A stretch of DNA of 41,265 bases from Actinomycetes bacterium (GCA_024644435.1 JAHEKZ010000020.1:1-41265); one strand, 5' to 3'; positions 1-8,361 are shown, numbered from the stretch's first letter. The notes: generated by a model not told the origin, from the sequence alone. Program-made: numbers and translations.

Positions 1-75
1 GTAGCGGGGGCAGGATTTGAACCTGCGACCTCTGGGTTATGAGCCCAGCGAGCTACCGAGCTGCTCCACCCCGCG
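1..75 (-). tRNA. Initiator tRNA-fMet (CAT), 3' end cut by window edge
   Basis: Read on the minus strand, the sequence folds into a full cloverleaf with anticodon CAT. Initiator identity is shown by the unpaired first base (C1 opposite U72) and by three consecutive G:C pairs at the bottom of the anticodon stem (GGG/CCC). The T-arm is GCAGG-TTCAAAT-CCTGC. The molecule runs off the window just after the discriminator, so the CCA end cannot be judged. It lies downstream of the UPF0182 gene on the same strand and has its own promoter. Confidence 0.95.
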
Positions 76-88
76 TTGGCGTTCGCTT

Positions 89-118
89 AGCGTACGTGGT
101 CGGGGTGAGTCGCTCCAA
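89..118 (-). promoter_or_regulatory. Probable promoter of the initiator tRNA
   Basis: On the minus strand TTGGAG (118-113) is followed after 18 bp by TACGCT (94-89), a good -35/-10 pair for a housekeeping actinobacterial sigma factor. It ends 13 nt before the first base of the mature tRNA, leaving a short 5' leader for RNase P. Confidence 0.5.
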
Positions 119-127
119 ACCGGGGCG

Positions 128-3106
128 TCACGGCAGTGGGGCCGAGGCTGATGTGCCAGGCAGATCCGGCACGACCGCGGAGGGGGCGAGACCGAGCTCG
201 TTGGCCGCGGCCTGAGCCCGTTCCAGGGCCGCGACCAGGTCGTCCTGCGCCTTGCCGTATGCCGCGAAGTCGTTCTGAGCCAGCGCCTGCTGGCCTTGGT
301 CGTACGCGGCGGCCGCGTCATCGAGTGCCTGTTGGAGCCTCTGCTGCACATCGGGGTTGGCGCCATCTCCGCCTCCACCGCCACCGCCGCCGGTCCCGCC
401 CTTGCCGCCGCCGGTATTCGTTCCAATCGACACGCCGTCGAAGAACAGACCAAGCGCCTCCTCGTAGGTGTTGGCAATCGACACGGTGTCACCGAACGAG
501 ACGATCACCTTGCTCAGTCTGGGATACGACGCACCCTCGGTGGCCCTCGCGTAGACCGGCTCGACATACATCAGGCCGCCGGCAACGGGCAGCGTCAACA
601 GGTTACCCACCTGGACTTCGGTGCTGCCGCCTCGCCGGAGTGACAAGAGCGCATTAGCCACCGTCTGGTTGGACTCGATGTTGTTCTGCATCTGGCTCGG
701 CCCCGGGAACGTGGTATTTCGCGGTAGCGCAAGCACTTGAAGCCGGCCGTAGTTTGGATCTCGCGCATCGCTGTTGACCGCCATGAAGGCCGCCAACGTC
801 TCTCGGTTCACAGGCGCGAACGTCGTGGTTAGCGAATAGCGAGCATCGACTTCCCCCGGCATCTGCAGCGTCAGATAGTACGGCGGCTGAGCCACGTCCC
901 CTGCGCTCGGCGATGTGGGGTCGATCGGAACCTGCCACGCATCCTGCGACGTGTAGAACACCTGCGGGTCGGTCACGTGGTAGCGCGAGAACACCTCGCG
1001 CTGCACCTTGAACATGTCCTCGGGGTAACGAATGTGCGCCATCAGCTCGTCACTGATCTCAGAGCGCGGCTGAACGGTGTCGGGGAACACCTTGGACCAC
1101 GTCTGGAGCAACGGGTCGGCTTCGTCCCATGCGTAGAGCGTCACTGTGCCGTCGTAGGCGTCAACTGTGGCCTTGACCGAGTTGCGTATGTAGTTCACCT
1201 GGTCGCGAATCGGGACGACGGTCGTTCCTGCTTGAGTAGTCAGTGAGTCGGTGGTCACTTCACCGAACTCTTGCCGTTGTGAGTACGGGTAGGCGTCAGT
1301 CGTCGTGTAGCCGTCAACAAGCCAGACGATCCGACCGTCGAGCACGGTGGCGTACGGGTCCGCGTCCAGGGTGAGCCACGGGGCGGCCCGCTCAACCCGT
1401 TCACGCGGATCGCGCACGTAGAGAATCTGGGAATCGGCGTTGATCCGGTCCGAGAGCAGAATGTTTGTCTCTTGGAACCGCCAGGCGTACATCAGCCGGT
1501 TGAAGAACGACCCCATCGGGACGCCGCCTTCACCCGTGTAGGTGTACGACCGCTGTCCGTTGGCAGCGGTGTCATCCGGGAAGTCGAGCTCGGTCGGCTC
1601 GGTCGTGTCGGGTGCTCCGACGATGGAGTAGTCGGGGGCCTTCTCACCGAAGTAGATGCGTGGTTGCTCAATATCCAGGACGCCCTGCGGCGGCAGGTCG
1701 AACTCTGCGAAGTCCGGCTCACCATTGACCGCTGCGCGGTTGCCGTAGGCGGCGACCAGGCCGAATCCGTGCGTGTAGGTCAAGTGGTCGTTGAGCCAGT
1801 TGCGCTGCTCGGCCGGAACACCCTCCAAGTCGATTTCACGGGGAGAGACGATGACGTCCTCTTCCTTCCCCTGAATGGTGTAGCGGTCGATGTCGAGAGG
1901 ATCCTGGAAGGTGTAGAAACCCTTCACCTGTTGGAGCTGGTCGAAGGTGTCGGTGAGCCTTGCCGGATCCATCAGGCGCACGTTCTCGAGCGTCCCCCGT
2001 GACTCGCTGAAGGCCTTCGCATCCGGATCTTCCGCAGGGATGTACTCGTCGACCTCGACGCCGCCGAGCGTGTACGCCTCTCGGGTGGCTTGGATGTTGC
2101 GCTCGATATAGGGCGCTTCCTTGACGTTCTCCGTCGGTTTGACCTGGAGCTGCTGGACGACGCTGGGATAGATCCAGCCAATGGCTACTGCACTGAGCAC
2201 CAGAAGCCCCAGACTCAGGACTGCGAGCCGCCAGGTGCGACGGAAGACGTTGACGAAGAAGAGTGCCGCGCTGATCAGCGCCACGAACGTCAGGATCGTC
2301 TTGGCCGGGATGAGTGCGTTGACATCGGTGTAGCCAGCACCGGTGAAGAGTGAGTTCGGAGTGATGACCAGCTCGTAGCGATCGAGCCAGTACGCCGCCG
2401 CCTTCAGCAGAACGAAGAGCCCGATAAGGGTCGACAGCTGCACGCGGGCCGCGCGCGTCGTGCGCTCGCCAGGGGTCGACGGGCTGATCCCGCCGTACAA
2501 GTAGTGAATGGCCGCCGCAACGAGCCCGCTCAAGATGACGATCACCATGGCGCTGTCGATCAGGAACCGCCACCACGGAAGCGAGAAGACGTAGAAGGAG
2601 ACATCAATACCGAACTGCGGATCGACCTCTCCGAACGCTGTGCGGTTCAGCCAGGCAAGGACAGTCCGCCATTCGGCCATCGCGGCCGCACCGAAGAAGA
2701 ACCCGACCAGGGTGGCGAATGCGACCAGCAAGATCTTCCTGAAGGGGTCAATCGCGAGCCGGTAGCGGTCGAGACTCTGCTGCTCCAACGAGATGGCGCG
2801 GAAGATCGGCCGAAAGCGGTACGCCAGATAGCCGTTCATCACCACGGCCCCGGAGGCGATCACGAAGAACGCGACGAAGAGCAGAAGCCGGACGACCAGC
2901 TGCGTCGTGTAGACGCTGGTGAACCCGGCAGCCCGGTACCAGAGCCAGTCGGTGTAGTAGCCGGCGAAGATCGCGAACCCGACTAGAAGAAGGGCCAAGA
3001 TCGCCAGCGTCGGCAGCAACGCTCCGCGACGCCGCGGACCACGTGTCGGCGGAGACGGCTGGGGTCCCTGGGGAGGGGCGGGGGGAGGTGGCGCGTCAAA
3101 ACTCAC
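128..3106 (-). CDS. UPF0182 family integral membrane protein
   Basis: This 992-residue protein is recognised as the UPF0182/COG1615 family, whose function is unknown. A short proline-rich N-terminus (about 1-25) precedes several strongly hydrophobic helices within roughly the first 320 residues. A long, mostly extracytoplasmic domain follows. The C-terminus has a glycine-run linker (about 905-925) and an Ala/Gln-rich, probably coiled-coil tail. Length and layout fit full-length family members. The start is GTG at 3106. TAGTGT sits 6 nt upstream (3118-3113), so the mRNA is probably leaderless. The gene is divergent from the PPA1309-family gene and stands beside the PDZ protease, as in many actinomycetes. 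The biochemical role is not known. Confidence 0.95.
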   Translation of the reverse strand: MSFDAPPPPAPPQGPQPSPPTRGPRRRGALLPTLAILALLLVGFAIFAGYYTDWLWYRAAGFTSVYTTQLVVRLLLFVAFFVIASGAVVMNGYLAYRFRPIFRAISLEQQSLDRYRLAIDPFRKILLVAFATLVGFFFGAAAMAEWRTVLAWLNRTAFGEVDPQFGIDVSFYVFSLPWWRFLIDSAMVIVILSGLVAAAIHYLYGGISPSTPGERTTRAARVQLSTLIGLFVLLKAAAYWLDRYELVITPNSLFTGAGYTDVNALIPAKTILTFVALISAALFFVNVFRRTWRLAVLSLGLLVLSAVAIGWIYPSVVQQLQVKPTENVKEAPYIERNIQATREAYTLGGVEVDEYIPAEDPDAKAFSESRGTLENVRLMDPARLTDTFDQLQQVKGFYTFQDPLDIDRYTIQGKEEDVIVSPREIDLEGVPAEQRNWLNDHLTYTHGFGLVAAYGNRAAVNGEPDFAEFDLPPQGVLDIEQPRIYFGEKAPDYSIVGAPDTTEPTELDFPDDTAANGQRSYTYTGEGGVPMGSFFNRLMYAWRFQETNILLSDRINADSQILYVRDPRERVERAAPWLTLDADPYATVLDGRIVWLVDGYTTTDAYPYSQRQEFGEVTTDSLTTQAGTTVVPIRDQVNYIRNSVKATVDAYDGTVTLYAWDEADPLLQTWSKVFPDTVQPRSEISDELMAHIRYPEDMFKVQREVFSRYHVTDPQVFYTSQDAWQVPIDPTSPSAGDVAQPPYYLTLQMPGEVDARYSLTTTFAPVNRETLAAFMAVNSDARDPNYGRLQVLALPRNTTFPGPSQMQNNIESNQTVANALLSLRRGGSTEVQVGNLLTLPVAGGLMYVEPVYARATEGASYPRLSKVIVSFGDTVSIANTYEEALGLFFDGVSIGTNTGGGKGGTGGGGGGGGDGANPDVQQRLQQALDDAAAAYDQGQQALAQNDFAAYGKAQDDLVAALERAQAAANELGLAPSAVVPDLPGTSASAPLP

Positions 3107-3171
3107 CCCATCACACTAACCGTGGATCGGTGGCCTCCGCTCATCGTGGGGGTGCGTGCGACCATTGGCCG

Positions 3172-3639
3172 GTGATTCCCCCTTCCCTCGAACGGACCGC
3201 GCGCGACCTCGACATCCACGTGTCATCCGGCGGTTGGAACCAGCCGACTCGGCTCTTCGCGATTGCCGACACCGGGCAGCTGCTCGATCGCGAGCCATCC
3301 CTGGCGACGCAGCTAGGTGCCTCCGCCGAGGAGAGCCCGTGGACCACGATCGAACAGGACGGGTTGCCGCCCCACACCGACCTGGACGAGCTCCTCGGTG
3401 GTCTGGGGTGGCCCGAGTCCGTCGATGGGGTGGCCGTGTGCGCCGAGCGCATCATGGTCTCGCCGGAGGACGCCGACCAACGCGCCGAGCACGAGCTTCG
3501 AGTGACGATGGCAGTGCTTCGCGACGGTGCGCGGTGCACCGTTCTGCGTCTTCGAGAGCACGACTCACCCGAGCTGGTGATTGTCGGCGAGGACCTGGTC
3601 AGCGGGTTGGGAGACCTGCTGCTGCACACGCTTCGCTAG
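3172..3639 (+). CDS. PPA1309 family protein, function unknown
   Basis: A 155-residue soluble acidic protein resembling the actinobacterial PPA1309 family, which is commonly found between UPF0182 and the PDZ protease. No signal peptide, membrane helix or catalytic motif is visible. The GTG at 3172 gives MIPPSLERTARDLD. An in-frame extension back to 3043 would overlap the divergent UPF0182 start and is low in sense content, so it was not used. The stop codon is interleaved with that of the convergent protease gene at 3636-3639. The family call rests on recall of sequence pattern and position and should be treated as moderate. Confidence 0.8.
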   Translation: MIPPSLERTARDLDIHVSSGGWNQPTRLFAIADTGQLLDREPSLATQLGASAEESPWTTIEQDGLPPHTDLDELLGGLGWPESVDGVAVCAERIMVSPEDADQRAEHELRVTMAVLRDGARCTVLRLREHDSPELVIVGEDLVSGLGDLLLHTLR

Positions 3640-4697
3640 CTCGAGGGGCAACGTGGTAACTCGCCATCGCCGCGCAGGGCGTCGACCGCGTCGCTGAGAG
3701 TTCGGACCGCGATCACGTCAAGACCGTCCGGTTCATTGCCGACGAGCTCGGCACAGTTCGAGCGCGGTGCCAGGAAGGTCGTAGCTCCGTCATCACGGGC
3801 CCCGAACATCTTCTGGACGATGCCCCCGATGGGCCCGACCTTGCCGTTCGGGGTGATCGTGCCGGTCCCGGCGATCGAACGGCCGTCTGTCAGCTGGCCA
3901 GGCGTCAGCGAATCGACGATGGCCAGGCTGAAGATCAATCCAGCACTGGGCCCTCCGACATTGTCGAGCCGAACGTCCACCTCGATCGGACTGCTGAAGC
4001 CCAGCCCCAACAAGACCCCCAGGAAGGCACGTTGGGGGTCGTCGGGGTTCGCCTCGGTGGTGACGGTCTCGGTGATCTCCTTGTCGTCCCTACGAACCAG
4101 CAGGGAGACCTCGTCCCCTGGTGCAACGTCGGACATAACCCGTTTGACGCTGCGGTAGTCGGGAACCTCGACGCCATCGATCTCGAGGAGTGTGTCGCCG
4201 GTACGCAGCGCGCCTTCGGCTGGCGCACCGGGCTGCACCTCATCGATCACCACTTCGTAGGTCACTGGCTCACCGACGTAGGTCAGCGCAGCGGCCACCG
4301 CGTTCTGCTCTGACTCCGCCATCTGGGCCGCACCTTGGCGCTGCTGCTGGTCACCGGCATCGTCACCCTCGAAGGCATCGGGCGGAAACAACAAGTCGCG
4401 GGGCACGACATCGACGGAAGGGTCGATCCAACCCTTCACCGCCTCGCCAAGCGTGAGTCGGCTGCCTGGGGCACCGTTCTCGAACACGGTAGTGATACCC
4501 AAAGCCCCATCAGTCGGGAAGGTCTTGGCTCCTGAGATCGAGATCACGGGCTTGCCCGCGGCCTCGCCCAGCGCGTTGTAGACCGGCCCCGGGGACAGCT
4601 GCACGTACGGCACTGGTCGGCTGAGTGCGAGTACGGCCGTCGCAGCCAGGACGACGAACGTGAGGATGAGCGCGACTGTGCGCGCCCTGCGGGTCAC
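3636..4697 (-). CDS. PDZ-domain Lon-like serine protease (YlbL family)
   Basis: A 353-residue protein with one N-terminal membrane helix (about 8-25), a YlbL-type N-terminal region, a PDZ domain (about 140-210) and a C-terminal Lon-type protease domain. The Ser-Lys dyad is visible as Ser251 in GGPSAG and Lys296 in GIVQKMFGA. The family is membrane-anchored with the protease domain outside the cytoplasm. In Bacillus, YlbL-type proteases degrade a cell-division inhibitor after DNA damage, but the substrate here is unknown. The start is GTG at 4697, only 4 nt after the stop of the small membrane protein gene, so the two are translationally linked in an operon led by moaE. Confidence 0.92.
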   Translation of the reverse strand: MTRRARTVALILTFVVLAATAVLALSRPVPYVQLSPGPVYNALGEAAGKPVISISGAKTFPTDGALGITTVFENGAPGSRLTLGEAVKGWIDPSVDVVPRDLLFPPDAFEGDDAGDQQQRQGAAQMAESEQNAVAAALTYVGEPVTYEVVIDEVQPGAPAEGALRTGDTLLEIDGVEVPDYRSVKRVMSDVAPGDEVSLLVRRDDKEITETVTTEANPDDPQRAFLGVLLGLGFSSPIEVDVRLDNVGGPSAGLIFSLAIVDSLTPGQLTDGRSIAGTGTITPNGKVGPIGGIVQKMFGARDDGATTFLAPRSNCAELVGNEPDGLDVIAVRTLSDAVDALRGDGELPRCPSS

Positions 4698-4701
4698 GGC
4701 G

Positions 4702-4908
4702 TCAGGCCGAACGGCGGTCGGATGGTGGCGCGTCGGCGTCCTCGTCGGTCACCTGGGGCCGTGGAGCGGGATGACCCATCGCCTCGGTGAACCTCTGGTG
4801 GGCCGCCAGTGACTCGTGCGGGTCGGCGGGACGCCGGGGACGGGCCCGCCACGTGACCCAGACGATGGCCAACAGGGTGGCGATGATGGGAATCAACCAC
4901 CACGCCAT
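4702..4908 (-). CDS. Small single-pass membrane protein
   Basis: A 68-residue protein of unknown function. One hydrophobic helix lies at about residues 2-20 (AWWLIPIIATLLAIVWVTW). A positively charged RARPRRP stretch and an acidic, proline-rich tail follow, which predicts the N-terminus outside and the tail in the cytoplasm. The start chosen is ATG 4908 directly before the helix. A longer reading from ATG 4977 would overlap the end of moaE by 19 nt and add a polar leader that does not look like a signal peptide. It lies between moaE and the PDZ protease in one operon and ends 4 nt before the protease, suggesting a partner of the membrane protease. That partnership is inference. Confidence 0.7.
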   Translation of the reverse strand: MAWWLIPIIATLLAIVWVTWRARPRRPADPHESLAAHQRFTEAMGHPAPRPQVTDEDADAPPSDRRSA

Positions 4909-4958
4909 CGCCGCCACGGTTCTCGCCTTTCCGCCAGGAGTACTCGGTATCTCCCATG

Positions 4959-5387
4959 CTACGGCAGGCCAACCCACTCCTCGGACCCGTCGTCGAACGT
5001 CTGGTGCTTCCAGATGGGGACCCGCGCCTTGAGGTCATCGATCAAAGTCCGCGCCGCGACAAAGGCATCGTGTCGATGGGCGGCCGCTGCCACGACCACG
5101 ACAGCGAGATCGCCCACGGCGAGCGGACCAGTGCGGTGGTGAGCGGCCAGCCGGACGTCGGGGTGGGCCTCGGACACCGCCCCCGCGACAACCGCAAGCT
5201 CGCGCAGCGCTGTCGGATGCGCGGAGTACTCAAGCGCACTGACGCCGCGCTCGGCGCCGTCCGGCCCGTCGTTGTCGCGCACCGTCCCGACGAACACCAC
5301 CACGCCACCAACCCCCGGATCCGCCACGGCAGCCAGGGCCGCGTCGACCGACAGTGGTGTCTCCATGATGGCGATGTCAGGCAGCAT
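4959..5387 (-). CDS. moaE: Molybdopterin synthase catalytic subunit MoaE
   Basis: A 142-residue MoaE. With thiocarboxylated MoaD it converts cyclic pyranopterin monophosphate to molybdopterin in the cytoplasm. Family signatures are present: FVGTVRD near residue 32, an ARG/His-rich HHRTGPLAVGDLAV strand, the AHRHDAFVAA helix, and the C-terminal LKARVPIWKHQ segment carrying the conserved active-site lysine. No MoaD is fused or adjacent. The MoeZ gene at 24.9-26.1 kb could supply the sulfur-transfer step. TAGGTT lies 6 nt before the ATG (5399-5394), so transcription is probably leaderless. The gene heads the operon with the small membrane protein and the PDZ protease, a grouping with no obvious functional logic. 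Confidence 0.95.
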   Translation of the reverse strand: MLPDIAIMETPLSVDAALAAVADPGVGGVVVFVGTVRDNDGPDGAERGVSALEYSAHPTALRELAVVAGAVSEAHPDVRLAAHHRTGPLAVGDLAVVVVAAAAHRHDAFVAARTLIDDLKARVPIWKHQTFDDGSEEWVGLP

Positions 5388-5473
5388 GAGCTGAACCTAC
5401 CCGGCCTTCGATTGCGTTACGCCGGCAGCGATCGGAGGAAGCGGCAGACCAAAGGTCCGGTTACGGTGGAATG

Positions 5474-6793
5474 GTGAGCGACCTCCCGTTCGGTTTCGGG
5501 CTGCCCGACCCCGACGACAGCGACAAGCCCGCCGGCACGCCCGACGATCCCTTCGCGGCGATGTTCGGAGGGGCCGGTGCGGCTGACCTCGGAGCGGCGT
5601 TGCAGCGCTTCGGCCAGCTGCTCTCGACAGCCTCCGGTCCGGTGCACTGGCAGCTGGCACACGACACCGCCCGCCAGCATCTGGCGGCCCAAGGTGACCC
5701 CTCGGTGTCGACGACAGATCGGGCCGCCGTGGCCGAGGCGGTGGCGATCGCCGAGGTCTGGCTCGATGAAGCGACTGCGCTGCCATCCACCGGAGCCACT
5801 GCGCAGGCCTGGAGCCGTGCCGACTGGGTCGAGCAGACACTGCCGCGATGGAAGTCATTGATCGTGCCGCTGGCCGAGCGCATGGCGGAGGCATCAGCAG
5901 AGGCCCTCCCCCAGCAGATGCCCGAAGAGATGCGCGCGATGGCGGGTCCACTGCTCGGCGTCATGGGGCAGATGTCTGGCGTGATGTTCGGCGGCCAGGT
6001 GGGCCAAGGCCTCGCGGCACTGGCCCAGGAAGTTCTCACCTCGACCGATGTCGGAGTACCCCTTGCTCCCCCCGGAACCGTCGCCCTCGTGACGCGCAAT
6101 GTGTCCGACTTCGGCGCAGGGCTCGACATCCCACCCGACCAAGTACGCATCTACCTCGCCCTCCGCGAGTGCGCGCACGTTCGCCTCTTCCAGCACGCAC
6201 CCTGGCTGACCTCACGTATCGAGGCCGCGGTGGCCGACTACGCCCGCGGCATCACCGTCGACATGGCCGGCATCGAGCAGGCTTTGGGCGGACTCGACCC
6301 CAGCCGGCCTGAAGCCATGGCAGAGCTGATGTCGTCGGGGGTCTTCGAGCCTCCCGCAACGCAGGAGCAGCAAGCCGCCCTGAGCCGGCTCGAGCACCTG
6401 CTCGCACTGGTGGAGGGTTGGGTGGACGACGTCACCAGTGCCGCGGCCAGCAACCGCCTTCCGGCCGCGGACGCTCTGCGCGAGACCATGCGACGCCGCC
6501 GTGCGTCGGGCGGGCCCGCGGAGCACACGTTTGAGAACTTGGTGGGGCTCAACCTTCGACCGCGGCGCCTCCGAGACGCGTCTGCCCTGTGGCGAGCGCT
6601 TGCCGTGCATCGTTCGCTGGCCGAGCGTGACCAGGTGTGGACACACCCTGACCTGCTTCCCGATGCTTCAGATCTCGACGACCCCACTGCCTTCGCGACT
6701 GCACCCTCTGACGGCGACTGGGACATCAGCACGATCTCCGACACCGAGCCGCCGGACGAGCCGCCGGACGCCGACGCTCCTCCGGCGTCGTAG
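5474..6793 (+). CDS. DUF2342 (zincin_2) putative zinc metalloprotease
   Basis: A 439-residue protein of the DUF2342/TIGR03624 family, found in actinomycetes (M. tuberculosis Rv3195 position) and often described as a zincin-like hydrolase. The family signature RECAHVRLF lies near residue 232, in place of a textbook HExxH. The following helix-rich region and the conserved NLVGLNLRPRRLRDA block also fit. A disordered acidic, proline-rich tail ends the protein (about 400-439). ATG 5471 and GTG 5474 are both possible. GTG is preferred because TACGGT (5462-5467) then sits 6 nt before it, as in the other leaderless genes here. Enzyme activity is not established by the sequence. Confidence 0.9.
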   Translation: MSDLPFGFGLPDPDDSDKPAGTPDDPFAAMFGGAGAADLGAALQRFGQLLSTASGPVHWQLAHDTARQHLAAQGDPSVSTTDRAAVAEAVAIAEVWLDEATALPSTGATAQAWSRADWVEQTLPRWKSLIVPLAERMAEASAEALPQQMPEEMRAMAGPLLGVMGQMSGVMFGGQVGQGLAALAQEVLTSTDVGVPLAPPGTVALVTRNVSDFGAGLDIPPDQVRIYLALRECAHVRLFQHAPWLTSRIEAAVADYARGITVDMAGIEQALGGLDPSRPEAMAELMSSGVFEPPATQEQQAALSRLEHLLALVEGWVDDVTSAAASNRLPAADALRETMRRRRASGGPAEHTFENLVGLNLRPRRLRDASALWRALAVHRSLAERDQVWTHPDLLPDASDLDDPTAFATAPSDGDWDISTISDTEPPDEPPDADAPPAS

Positions 6794-6801
6794 CCCACCA
6801 G

Positions 6802-7341
6802 GTGACAGCGGGGCAATCTGCGCGCGACGTGCTGGCGAGCTGGACCCCGCCCTCGACCGGGCAAGAACGCCTGCGCAACGACTTCGTCGGCTACCTCGAC
6901 AGCCAGCCAGACGCCGTCCGCCGCATCTGCCGCCCTGACCACCTCACTGCCTCGGCTCTCGTGGTCAACGCGGAGCGCACGCGCGTCCTACTGTGTCTTC
7001 ATCGCAAGGTCGGACTGTGGTTGCAGTTCGGTGGACACATCGAGGACGAGGACACCTCACTCGCTGACGCCGCGGTACGCGAGGCGAGAGAAGAGTCGGG
7101 AATCGACCGGGTCACCTTGGTCAGCGACTCACCCGTGCGTCTCGACCGGCATGCCGCCCCCTGCGGCGGCGGCGCTCGGCACCATCTCGACGTGCAGTTC
7201 CTGGCCGTTGCCCCTCGCGGTTTCGAGCCACGGGTGAGCGATGAGTCGCTCGACGTCGCGTGGTTCGACGCCGACGCACTGCCGGCCCAGACCGACGATG
7301 CCGTCCGTGCACTCGTCGCAGACGCCCTGCAGCTGAGCTGA
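6802..7341 (+). CDS. NUDIX hydrolase
   Basis: A 179-residue NUDIX-superfamily protein, hydrolysing a nucleoside diphosphate linked to an unknown moiety. The Nudix box is GGHIEDED...REAREESGI at about residues 75-98. It keeps REAREESG, but the spacing between the first acidic residue and RE is one residue longer than the textbook motif, a variant I associate with actinobacterial GGH-type members. The substrate cannot be predicted. GTG 6802 begins 8 nt after the DUF2342 stop, so the two are probably cotranscribed. It converges with the YgjP-like gene, with only about 10 nt between the stops. Confidence 0.88.
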   Translation: MTAGQSARDVLASWTPPSTGQERLRNDFVGYLDSQPDAVRRICRPDHLTASALVVNAERTRVLLCLHRKVGLWLQFGGHIEDEDTSLADAAVREAREESGIDRVTLVSDSPVRLDRHAAPCGGGARHHLDVQFLAVAPRGFEPRVSDESLDVAWFDADALPAQTDDAVRALVADALQLS

Positions 7342-7351
7342 ACGTCGGCCG

Positions 7352-7888
7352 TCAGACGTCGACGCCCGCGCGTTGCAGCGCCAAAGACCAACCGTCAAGG
7401 AAACCGCGGGCCCGGTCGACGTCAGGGAAACTCTTCAGAAGCTGCCAGAACGTCGTGTCGTGCGATGGTTCGAGAAGATGAGCCAGCTCGTGGAGCAGCA
7501 CGTAGTCGACCACCCACTCGGGCATCCCCTGCAGGCGGTCCGACAGCCTGATCGAGGCGTCCTGCACGGTGCACGACCCCCATCGACTGCGCTGGTTCGA
7601 CACCCACCGGACGCTGCTCGGCCGAGCACGGCCGTCGAGGTAGCGACTGGAGAGCCGCTGCGCCCTGACCCACAGCTCGTCGTCAGACGGCCTGCTGCGC
7701 CTCTCTTGGTCGTCGAGTCGCTTGAGCATCGTGGCGACCCACTCGTGCTCCTCGGCGACCGTCATGCGGGCGGGGAGCAGCACGATGGTGCGCTCGCCCT
7801 CGCGGTATGCCGAGACCGTGCGCTTGCGCCGGGCGCTGCGTCGAACCTCGACGTCAGGGAGGCTGTCGGAGGCGGCGGAAGTGGTCAC
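7352..7888 (-). CDS. YgjP-like (DUF45) zinc metallopeptidase
   Basis: A 178-residue protein of the YgjP/DUF45 metallopeptidase-like family. The zinc motif HELAHLLEPSHDTTFW near residues 130-145 has HExxH plus the downstream conserved His. The preceding RWGSC motif is also diagnostic, and both match the family (UPF0758-independent, M48-like fold). It is probably cytoplasmic, since no signal peptide or membrane helix is seen. GTG 7888 (MTTSAASDSLPDVEVRRSARR) was chosen. A 37-residue extension to 7999 runs into the DnaA-box region and lacks family-like sequence. The natural substrate of these proteins is unknown. Confidence 0.88.
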   Translation of the reverse strand: MTTSAASDSLPDVEVRRSARRKRTVSAYREGERTIVLLPARMTVAEEHEWVATMLKRLDDQERRSRPSDDELWVRAQRLSSRYLDGRARPSSVRWVSNQRSRWGSCTVQDASIRLSDRLQGMPEWVVDYVLLHELAHLLEPSHDTTFWQLLKSFPDVDRARGFLDGWSLALQRAGVDV

Positions 7889-7925
7889 CGGGCCACCGTA
7901 GACGGCGTGTCCCACAGAATTTTTT

Positions 7926-8065
7926 TCATCCACACCCTTGGGATGACGTTCCCGCTGGTCACCGCTGTCTCGCGGGCAAAGATTCTGGGCTGTCCCCACC
8001 TTGGCCCCAGGTCATCCACAGCAACACTCCATGGTGTCCCCAGACGATCCCCAGCGTCGTCCACA
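7926..8065 (+). repeat. Three DnaA-box-like sites, plus orientation
   Basis: TCATCCACA occurs at 7926-7934 and 8012-8020, and TCGTCCACA at 8057-8065, each one mismatch from an actinobacterial DnaA box. All point the same way. They could bind DnaA or be decayed sites; the sequence alone cannot say. Confidence 0.45.
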
Positions 8066-8122
8066 GGCGAGGTGTGGCCGACGTTGACGTGGGCCCGCTC
8101 GGGGTTCTACGTTCTCCCGCGT

Positions 8123-8197
8123 CGAAGCCCCCGGGATAACGGGTGCGGCGCTCGCAAGGGGAAGGCGAGCGACGTACCACGCGACCCGGGGGCTTCG
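8123..8197. repeat. Nested palindrome (possible structured RNA)
   Basis: Arms of 13 bp, CGAAGCCCCCGGG (8123-8135) and CCCGGGGGCTTCG (8185-8197), pair perfectly. Inside them CGCTCGC (8149-8155) and GCGAGCG (8165-8171) form a second 7-bp stem with a 9-nt loop. The two strands between outer and inner stem are both exactly 13 nt. Neither side has a T-tract, so it does not look like an ordinary terminator. I do not recognise it as a known RNA family. Confidence 0.6.
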
Positions 8198-8219
8198 TGG
8201 TGAGACCGCCCCCCTGCCC

Positions 8220-8239
8220 TGTGGATAACCTGTGGACAC
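8220..8239 (-). repeat. Tandem DnaA-box-like pair, minus orientation
   Basis: On the minus strand 8228-8220 reads TTATCCACA, a perfect DnaA box. At 8239-8231 GTGTCCACA is one mismatch from the TTGTCCACA form. The two start 11 bp apart, about one helical turn, which suits cooperative binding. Confidence 0.5.
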
Positions 8240-8281
8240 CCAAAGGCCGCGCCGTTCCCGGGCCCACGGCGCCTCCTGACG

Positions 8282-8314
8282 TAGAGTGCCAGGCATCAGC
8301 CACGGCCTCCGTGG
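8282..8314 (+). promoter_or_regulatory. Probable DUF5679 promoter -10 and leader hairpin
   Basis: TAGAGT at 8282-8287 fits a -10 hexamer, with no convincing -35. A short perfect hairpin, CCACGG-CCT-CCGTGG (8300-8314), would lie near the 5' end of the transcript, about 50 nt before the DUF5679 start. Confidence 0.35.
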
Positions 8315-8361
8315 CCCAGGAGCGGATCAGCCGCACCGACGATGAGCAGGAGGACTCCACG

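Larger units (their letters stand above)
7889..8361. other. Gene-free region with DnaA-box-like repeats and a large palindrome
   Basis: About 470 bases separate the divergent YgjP-like and DUF5679 genes, with no credible coding frame. Five 9-mers match a DnaA box (TTATCCACA or TTGTCCACA) exactly or with one mismatch: 7926-7934, 8012-8020 and 8057-8065 on plus, and 8220-8228 (exact TTATCCACA) and 8231-8239 on minus. Partial CCCCAG/CCCCAC variants lie between them. A nested palindrome sits at 8123-8197. The DUF5679 promoter and leader fill the right end. The dnaA-dnaN neighbourhood of a chromosomal origin is absent. Confidence 0.6.

Noticed and set aside
4908-4977. Earlier start (ATG 4977) for the small membrane protein
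   Set aside because: It overlaps moaE and adds a polar leader; the helix-proximal ATG fits better, though it cannot be excluded.
7889-8361. Chromosomal replication origin
   Set aside because: DnaA-like boxes exist, but no AT-rich unwinding region and no dnaA, dnaN, rpmH or gyr genes nearby.
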